Below, piece by piece: positions 58,562-64,000 of a stretch of 64,000 nt of DNA (within the stretch, counting starts at the first letter, position 1; each line of letters opens with the position of its first letter). The stretch comes from Streptomyces dioscori (GTDB lineage: Bacteria > Actinomycetota > Actinomycetes > Streptomycetales > Streptomycetaceae). Location of the stretch: positions 248,001 through 312,000 of the forward strand of contig NZ_KZ679048.1 in assembly GCF_003024195.1 (NCBI RefSeq), given 5' to 3'. Both the position numbers and the translations under genes were made by a program. The notes beneath the pieces were generated by a model. That model was not told the DNA's origin and searched no databases. It saw nothing but the letters and a program-made list of their open reading frames with translations.

Positions 58562-59920
58562 TCACCGCACGGCGTAGCCCGGTGACGACTCCGGTTGTGG
58601 TGCGGTCGCGGCAGGCTGGTCCTGCTTCAGGCCCCAGACCAGGGTCACCACGAGGCAGGGAACGAGCGAGGCGATCGAGTAGGCGACGCCGGCCAGTTGG
58701 TTGCCGGTGAGGTTGACCAGGGAAAGGCTTATCAGGGGCAGGAAACCGCCGAACAGGATGTTCCCGAGTTGCTGCGCGATGCCGAACCCCGTGGTGCGCG
58801 TCTGTGGGGGAAAGCGTTCGGAGATGAAGGCGGGCAGCGGGGCCATGATCATGGCGGTGAGAACGGCGAGCACGGTGATCAGAGCGGAGACCGCTGTCCA
58901 CGTGCCGTTCAAGGCCGCGGAACGGATGCCCGCGAACGCGGGGTAGGCGACGCACATCCAGATGACGATCCCGATGGCCATCACGCGGGCCCTGCCGATG
59001 TGGTCGGAAAGCCGTCCGAAGACCGGATAGAACGGCGCCGCGATCAGGATGCCCACGGCCAGACACACGTTCGCGGTGTTGGCGTCGATCTGCACGACGT
59101 CGTGCAGGAAGTACAGCATGTAGACGATCGACGTGTAGAGCGCCACGGACGTGGCGCCCTGGGCGCCGAAGGTCGCCAGCAGGATCGACTTCCAGGCGTC
59201 CCAGCCCTTGATCGCGGTGGCCAGCGGCCGTTCGGCCAGTTCACCCGCCTTTTTCATCTCAAGAAACGCCGGCGTCTCCTTCATGTTCATGCGAATCACG
59301 GTGGCGACGGCGACGATCGGCGCCGAGACGAGGAAGGGGATACGCCAGCCCCAGGAGTTGAAGGCATCGACGGAGAGCGTGACTTTCAACAGTGTGGAGA
59401 GCGCCAAGGCGAGCAGAAGACCGAGGCTGGCCGTGCTCTGCAGCACGCTGGTGATCATTCCGCGTTTCTTCCTGGGCGAGTGCTCGACCAGATACACCAC
59501 CGCGGAAGCGTACTCACCGCCGAGAGCGACGCCTTGGACGATGCGCAGAGTCAGCAGAAGGACAGGTGCCAGGATGCCGATGGAATCGAAGGTGGGAAGA
59601 CACCCGATCGCCACGGTGGCCGTGCCCATCACTGCCAGGGTGACCACGAACGTCTTCTTCCTGCCGATCCGGTCGGACAGAGGCGAGAAGATGACGGTTC
59701 CCAGGGGCCGGGCCAGGTAGGAGACGCCGAAGGTCGCCGCGCTCAGCAGCGTGGCCACGACCTTGTCCTCGGTAGGAAGGAAGAGGTGGGTGAGCGTGGC
59801 TGTCAGGGCCACATAGACGAAGAAGTCGTAGTACTCAAGCATGGTGCCGATGCCGGAGGTGGCAATGATCTTCGCCAGGCTCCGGTCGCCGGACGCTGCC
59901 GTCCCGTTCGCATGTTTCAC
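58562..59920 (-). CDS. MHS-family MFS transporter
   Basis: 452 aa, 12 helices. IATSGIGTMLEYYDFFVYVA (helix 1 with the Glu-Tyr-Tyr-Asp-Phe signature of the group), ARPLGTVIFSPLSDRIGRKK (motif A) and GVALGGEYASAVVYLVEHSP (helix 4) identify a proton-coupled organic acid or betaine importer. GTG 59920 has AAGGAG six bases before. Follows the crotonase genes on the strand with 250 bp between; likely uptake for the same pathway. Confidence 0.9.
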   Translation of the reverse strand: MKHANGTAASGDRSLAKIIATSGIGTMLEYYDFFVYVALTATLTHLFLPTEDKVVATLLSAATFGVSYLARPLGTVIFSPLSDRIGRKKTFVVTLAVMGTATVAIGCLPTFDSIGILAPVLLLTLRIVQGVALGGEYASAVVYLVEHSPRKKRGMITSVLQSTASLGLLLALALSTLLKVTLSVDAFNSWGWRIPFLVSAPIVAVATVIRMNMKETPAFLEMKKAGELAERPLATAIKGWDAWKSILLATFGAQGATSVALYTSIVYMLYFLHDVVQIDANTANVCLAVGILIAAPFYPVFGRLSDHIGRARVMAIGIVIWMCVAYPAFAGIRSAALNGTWTAVSALITVLAVLTAMIMAPLPAFISERFPPQTRTTGFGIAQQLGNILFGGFLPLISLSLVNLTGNQLAGVAYSIASLVPCLVVTLVWGLKQDQPAATAPQPESSPGYAVR

Positions 59921-59980
59921 GGCGATCTCCTTATTGCAGTGTCGCGTTTCCTGCGTCGTGTGGCCAAGGGCTGTCCCGTG

Positions 59981-60033
59981 ATTCCCGGTGGATCAGCGCG
60001 TGGCGTCGGATGCGGTGCGTCGCAAGGCACCGG
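59981..60033 (+). repeat. 53-bp dispersed intergenic element, copy B
   Basis: Matches 43 of 53 positions of the minus strand at 31308-31360. Located about 60 bp upstream of the MHS transporter start, on the opposite strand. Confidence 0.7.
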
Positions 60034-60169
60034 CGTGTCTTCGTCTCTGGGCGTATGCGGGCGATCCGGCACGCCGTGACGTGCTGGCCGGTCGTGGTGC
60101 GCCCGACGGCGATACGGGGAGGCCCCCTGGCGGCTCACGGCCATGGCGCGGCGGCGCGGACGGACACCC

Positions 60170-60982
60170 TCAGCGGGTCTGGTCGCGGCGCCGTGCGGTC
60201 TGGTCGGCGAGGAACTGGCGAACGAGTGCCTTGTGCTCGTCGCCGCAGAGGAGCATCGCCTGGAGGCCCGCGGCCAGCTCCAGAGCAGCAGGAAGCGAAA
60301 GTTCGGCGGACTGGCGTACCAGCTGAGTGGCCATCCGGGCGGCTGTGGGGGGTGCGGCGGCGATCTGCTCGCTCAGGGCACGCGCCGCGTCATCCAGTTG
60401 ATCGGCGGCGACAACTTGGGAGACGATGCCGAGCTCCAAAGCCGTGCGGGCGTCGAAGAACTCGCTCGTCAGCGTCAATTCCATGGCTTTGGCCGGCCCC
60501 ACCAGCCGGGTGAGGAACCATGCGCCGCCGATCCCCGACACCAGTCCGAGCCGCAGGAAGCTTTCGGCGAACCGTGCGTTCTCGCCGGCGATTCTCAGGT
60601 CACACATGAGTGAGACGTCGAATCCGGCTCCTACCGCCGCGCCGTTGACGGCAGCGATCGACGGTACTTCCAGAGCTCTCAGCGCGCGGGTGATGCGATG
60701 CAGACCCAATCGCAGTCGGTCGCGAACTTCTGCGACGGTGCCGCTCATGAGATCCGAGCCGTCGTCCATGTCCTTGACGTTGCCGCCGGTGCAGAAGTGG
60801 CGGCTGGTGGAGCGTAGGAGGACACATCGCAGGCCGGGGATGGTGTTGGCATGTTCCACGGCGTCGGCCAGGGCCTGGGTCATGGCCAGGTCCAGGGCGT
60901 TGCCCGTCTTTGGCGCGTTGAGGCTGAGAGTGAGTACCCCCTCGGCGAGCTCTTCTTGGATGAGCGAGTTCTTGGTGTCCAT
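60170..60982 (-). CDS. Crotonase family protein, PaaG-like
   Basis: 270 aa. The oxyanion pocket HFCTGGNVKDM and GAAVGAGFDVSLMCDLRIA are in place, but the first catalytic Glu is Asp (GFDV) and the second region reads FAESFLRLGLVSG, without the usual QPE. An isomerase or hydrolase is therefore more likely than a hydratase, as in PaaG-type enzymes. ATG 60982 with GGAGAGAGG upstream, 34 bp after the other crotonase gene. Part of the CoA-transferase operon. Confidence 0.84.
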   Translation of the reverse strand: MDTKNSLIQEELAEGVLTLSLNAPKTGNALDLAMTQALADAVEHANTIPGLRCVLLRSTSRHFCTGGNVKDMDDGSDLMSGTVAEVRDRLRLGLHRITRALRALEVPSIAAVNGAAVGAGFDVSLMCDLRIAGENARFAESFLRLGLVSGIGGAWFLTRLVGPAKAMELTLTSEFFDARTALELGIVSQVVAADQLDDAARALSEQIAAAPPTAARMATQLVRQSAELSLPAALELAAGLQAMLLCGDEHKALVRQFLADQTARRRDQTR

Positions 60983-61016
60983 GTTCCTCTCTCCGTCTGC
61001 GGAAGGGGCGGAGCGC

Positions 61017-61793
61017 CTACTCGTCCGCGAACGACGGGGCGCGTCGCTCGGTGAACGCTGTGATGCCTTCCTTCTGGTCGCGCAGAGCGAAGCCGGCCTG
61101 GAAGAGGCGGCGTTCGAAGAGCAACCCCTCCCCGAGGGCGCCCTCGAAGGAGCGGTTCACGGCCTCCTTGATGGCCGTGACGACAGGCAAGGAGTGCCGG
61201 GCGATCGCCTGAGCGGTGTCTCGCGCGGCGGCGAGCACGTCCTCGTCGGGCACGATCTGTGAAACGAGGCCGGCTGCCTGTGCTTCGGAGGCCGTGATCG
61301 GCTCTCCCGTCAAACACATTCGCATGGCCAGTGACTTTCCCACTGCCCTCGGCAAGCGCTGGGTGCCGCCTGCGCCGGGGATGATGCCGAGCAGCACCTC
61401 CGGTTGACCGAAGGTGGCGGTGTCTCCTGCCACGACGATGTCGCACATCATCGCGAGCTCGCAGCCGCCGCCGAGCGCGTACCCCCGGACGGCTGCGATC
61501 AGCGGCTTGCGCACCCGTTGGATGGCATCCCAGTTGCGTCCTATGTAGTTCTGCTGGAAGGCATCGCCGAAACTGAGCGGAACCATGGCCTTCACATCGG
61601 CTCCGGCAGCGAAGGCCCTCTCGGAACCGGTGATCACAACGACGCGGACCTCCGGGTTGGCGTCGGCGCGGGCCAGTGAGGCGACCAGGGCGTCGACGAC
61701 GACGTCGGTGAGCGGGTTGAGCGGGTTGTCCGACGCCAGTTGGATCACAACGACGCCGTCCCTGAGTTCTTCCTTCACCGGGCTGTGGCTCAT
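61017..61793 (-). CDS. Enoyl-CoA hydratase
   Basis: 258 aa with all hydratase features: AFAAGADVKAMV (oxyanion), GYALGGGCELAMMCDIVVAG (first Glu) and FGQPEVLLGIIPGAGGTQRL (second Glu). It hydrates 2,3-enoyl-CoA. ATG 61793 has GGGAGAG upstream and overlaps the CoA-transferase stop by four bases, so the two are coupled. With CaiB-type transfer and a transporter nearby it could act on crotonobetaine-like or aryl-acrylate substrates; this is not resolved by sequence. Confidence 0.9.
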   Translation of the reverse strand: MSHSPVKEELRDGVVVIQLASDNPLNPLTDVVVDALVASLARADANPEVRVVVITGSERAFAAGADVKAMVPLSFGDAFQQNYIGRNWDAIQRVRKPLIAAVRGYALGGGCELAMMCDIVVAGDTATFGQPEVLLGIIPGAGGTQRLPRAVGKSLAMRMCLTGEPITASEAQAAGLVSQIVPDEDVLAAARDTAQAIARHSLPVVTAIKEAVNRSFEGALGEGLLFERRLFQAGFALRDQKEGITAFTERRAPSFADE

Positions 61794-63034
61794 GGCTGAC
61801 TCTCCCTGTTCCGAGGTGTGCTCGGCACGGGGCAAGCGGGCGTGGCCACAACCCCGTGCCGCAGCAGATCGTCCAATTCCCCCTGGCTGAACCCGTACTC
61901 GGTCAGTACGTTCAGGGAGTGCTCGCCAACCATGGGTGGCGGGGCGTCGGGCCGGTCCGGTGGCGGTTGTGAGGGGCCGAGGACGAATCCGGGCAACCGG
62001 ACGCTGCCGGCGATGGGATGTTCGAAGGCCGTCTCGATCCGGCTGTCGGTGTATTCGGCCGATGCCACGACCTCGCTGTAGCTGGAGACGGGCGCGCAGA
62101 GGATGTCTCGCTCAGGGAGTACGGACAGCCAGTCCTCAGTGGGGCGCTGTTCGAACAGCACGCTGAGTAGTTCCCGCAGTTCGGATCGGTTGGCGACCCT
62201 GTCGGTGTTCGTCAGGAAGCGAGTGTCCGAAGTGAGGCCGGTGTCACCGAGGAGTTCACACAGGGCGGACCAGCGGTCCGGGTCGTAGGCGGCCACCATG
62301 ATCCAGCCGTCCTTGGTAGGAAAAGCCTCGTTCGGTGCCGCATAGGGTGCGGCGCTGCCGATCTTCTTGGCGTCCGCGCCCGTGGCGAAGAAGGAGGCGT
62401 ATCCGAGTTGCTGCAGCATGATGGTGGCGTTGTAGAGGCTGACGTCCAAGTGCTGGCCGCCGCGCCCGTCACGTGCCTGGTGCATCGCGCTGAGCACGGA
62501 GATGGCCGCCAGGTAGCCCGTCACCATGTCGGCAACCGGGATCTGTACTTTCGCCGGTCCCGACAGCGGTTCCCCCAATGTGCTCATCAGGCCGGAAACG
62601 GCTTGCATGATGCCGTCCACGCCGGGGCGATCGCGAAATTTCCCCTCGTGTCCGAAGGCCGAGATCGAACAGTAGATCAGCGCAGGATTCTCGCGAGAGA
62701 GCGACGCATAGTCCAGACAGAATTTCTGCATCACTCCTGGCCGAAAGCTTTCGACCACGACATCGGCGCGCCGTACTATTCTTTTGATGGCCTCAATTCC
62801 TGCCTCGGTTTTCAGATCTACGGCCAGGCTGCGTTTGTTCCGATTGAAGCTGAGAGAGACCACGCTTTCACCGTTCAGCCACGGCGGTCCGATCCGGCGG
62901 CCCTGCTCGCCCTTGAGTGGTTCGACCTTCACCACGTCGGCACCAAGATCGGCGAGTGTCATGGTGCACACAGGCCCCGCGACGATGTGAGTGAAGTCAA
63001 TGACGCGCACTCCGCGCAAACTTTCCTGCGGCAT
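61790..63034 (-). CDS. CaiB/BaiF class III CoA-transferase
   Basis: 414 aa. FTHIVAGPVCTMTLADLGAD and VVKVEPLKGEQGR open the fold; the catalytic Asp is in RPGVDGIMQAVSGLM (about residue 146); PVADMVTGYLAAISVL and GGQHLDVSLYNATIML follow. It moves CoA from an acyl-CoA donor to a carboxylic acid. ATG 63034. First gene of a minus-strand module with two crotonases and an MHS transporter: uptake, CoA activation, then hydration/isomerisation of an unsaturated acid. Confidence 0.9.
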   Translation of the reverse strand: MPQESLRGVRVIDFTHIVAGPVCTMTLADLGADVVKVEPLKGEQGRRIGPPWLNGESVVSLSFNRNKRSLAVDLKTEAGIEAIKRIVRRADVVVESFRPGVMQKFCLDYASLSRENPALIYCSISAFGHEGKFRDRPGVDGIMQAVSGLMSTLGEPLSGPAKVQIPVADMVTGYLAAISVLSAMHQARDGRGGQHLDVSLYNATIMLQQLGYASFFATGADAKKIGSAAPYAAPNEAFPTKDGWIMVAAYDPDRWSALCELLGDTGLTSDTRFLTNTDRVANRSELRELLSVLFEQRPTEDWLSVLPERDILCAPVSSYSEVVASAEYTDSRIETAFEHPIAGSVRLPGFVLGPSQPPPDRPDAPPPMVGEHSLNVLTEYGFSQGELDDLLRHGVVATPACPVPSTPRNRESQP

Positions 63035-63407
63035 GTTCGCACCCCTTTATCTCGTGTTCTCGCGAGAAGCTAAACCCAGGGGGCAATCCCTGTTTCCAGC
63101 AGGTTAACGGCGCACCCTCAAGCCCGGCAATCGACATTATTTAAACGACGATTGACTTTTTGTTAACGCATTTCTGATTCTCCGGGGTGGGTAATGGGCG
63201 GGGAAAATTCCCCAAGCTGTCGAGCTGGGGGCCTCACGGCAGCCGGCGGACCGACCACGGGGACCCGAGAGCGTCGGCCGTAGTCCGTGCGGATGCGCGA
63301 TCCTCGTCCGCGACGACGGGCCCGAGGGCGACGGCTCGCCGGGAACGTCCGGCTCCCGTCCGTCCGCGTCGGACGTCGTTGTGCCAGGGTGCGGCCAACG
63401 ACAACGA

Positions 63408-63558
63408 TGGCATCGGCATGAACTACTGCGAGGTACCGACCGGTTGCCGGGCCACGACGAAGGGAGGGATCACCTGGGAGGGCCCGGGGTGGTACAAGAT
63501 CAGTTCCGCTGAGACTGTGACCCTCAATGGCTACAGCTGTTCCGGCGGCGGTGCGTAA
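63408..63558 (+). pseudogene. C-terminal fragment of a small Cys-containing protein
   Basis: The last 46 codons before TAA 63556-63558 (NDNDGIGMNYCEVPTGCRAT, then TKGGITWEGPGWYKISSAET and VTLNGYSCSGGGA) look like a small secreted or extracellular protein, with three Cys. The upstream part of the frame reads as noise, so the N-terminus seems lost. Family unknown. Confidence 0.3.
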
Positions 63559-63635
63559 GGCCTGTGACGAAACGAGCTGATGCCGACCGCTTACCGGCGG
63601 GGACAGTGGCCGCGGCGTGACGGACGCACTGGTGA

Positions 63636-64000
63636 GTGAGGCCGGCGGTGAGCGCCGCCCCGGGTCGGTGGCCTCGGCCAGATCGGACCCTGACCAGGGA
63701 AGCCCACCTCTCCGCCAGTACGCTCGCGGAGGCCGCCAAGGGAGATCGGCTGCCCACGCTTGAGGTGACACTTGCCTACGTACGGGCGTGTGGCGGTGAC
63801 GTCAGAGAGCGGAAGCGGCGCTGGCTCGCGGTGGAGAAGGCGCTCGCCGAGTGGTCGTCGGGAAGCGATGAGGCCGAGGCCGTTACAGCGCCCGGTCCTT
63901 ATCCTGAGCTGGCCCCGTACGAAGAGAACGACGCGGAGCAATTCCTCGGCCGTGCCGAGGCGGCCGGTCACGTGTGTGCAACGGTGGTCGTGGAAGGGCC
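63636..64000 (+). CDS. nSTAND/WD40-type regulator, 5' part
   Basis: Read from GTG 63636 (or 63648) to the window edge. A short N-terminus leads to LTREAHLSASTLAEAAKGDR, then LPTLEVTLAYVRACGGDVRE, the helix-turn-helix-like head found before nSTAND NTPase or WD40 domains in Streptomyces. It continues to PYPELAPYEENDAEQFLGRA, where the NTPase domain normally begins. The usual first helix before the head is missing, so the gene may be truncated or the start misplaced. Continues beyond 64000. Confidence 0.55.
   Translation, partial: MRPAVSAAPGRWPRPDRTLTREAHLSASTLAEAAKGDRLPTLEVTLAYVRACGGDVRERKRRWLAVEKALAEWSSGSDEAEAVTAPGPYPELAPYEENDAEQFLGRAEAAGHVCATVVVEG

Overview
The window looks like the chromosome of a Streptomyces or close relative. 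The DNA is GC-rich, coding frames carry G/C at third positions, many genes begin with GTG or TTG, and the gene set is typical of the group (ergothioneine operon, flotillin/NfeD pair, pirin, PPOX F420-type oxidoreductase, IS4, IS5 and IS701 remnants, WD40/nSTAND protein). No rRNA or tRNA gene and no CRISPR array was seen.

Region 1 (1-17.2 kb) is orderly and core-like. It holds egtA-egtB-egtC (ergothioneine, minus strand, start/stop overlaps, egtC cut by the window edge), a PARG-type ADP-ribose hydrolase, a PemK/MazF-like protein, flotillin, an NfeD-like protein and an amidase. These are followed by an FMN reductase with a divergent TetR, a LacI regulator, thioredoxin, an FAD disulfide oxidoreductase, peptide deformylase, a PepSY membrane protein, a TPR protein and a pirin. 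Two five-copy tandem repeats (23 bp and 21 bp) begin at or just before stop codons.

Region 2 (17.2-36.7 kb) is a decaying accessory region. It contains a broken IS4 element, two inverted broken copies of one transposase family bracketing an intact two-gene cassette (22.15-23.45 kb), an IS701 remnant and other transposase debris. Among these sit regulator/dehydrogenase pairs (MerR-SDR, AraC-SDR, TetR-SDR), several of them dead. There is also a damaged meta-cleavage pathway: an intact mhpD-like hydratase, an mhpF-like gene with an internal deletion and a broken mhpE-like gene, with a divergent IclR regulator.

Region 3 (36.8-51.7 kb) is largely intact. An MFS exporter and a TauD-type dioxygenase are followed, after an anti-sigma-like ATPase and an IS5 fragment, by a GntR-controlled catabolic cluster. 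The cluster has a divergent amidase and a tightly packed operon of HD-domain protein, RidA, alpha/beta hydrolase, 2-hydroxyacid dehydrogenase, a signal-less substrate-binding-fold protein, OtnI-like isomerase, Asp/Glu-racemase-like protein, OtnK-like kinase and OtnC-like aldolase, then an MHS transporter. The last four steps fit four-carbon sugar-acid catabolism (isomerise, phosphorylate, decarboxylate to dihydroxyacetone phosphate); the extra enzymes suggest an amide- or imine-containing precursor. An 11-bp element, CTATAGTATAG, recurs at promoters around this cluster and is the best candidate for the GntR operator. I consider this cluster the strongest candidate for an undescribed system.

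Region 4 (51.9-64 kb) starts with SDR and membrane-protein remnants, then an autoregulated SDR-TetR pair, a frameshifted cupin chimera and a divergent HxlR/enoyl-CoA hydratase pair. It ends with a minus-strand acyl-CoA module (CaiB-type CoA-transferase, two crotonases, MHS transporter, LysR) and the 5' part of an nSTAND-type protein running off the window.

All functional calls are by reading translated sequence against remembered family motifs; no database search was run.
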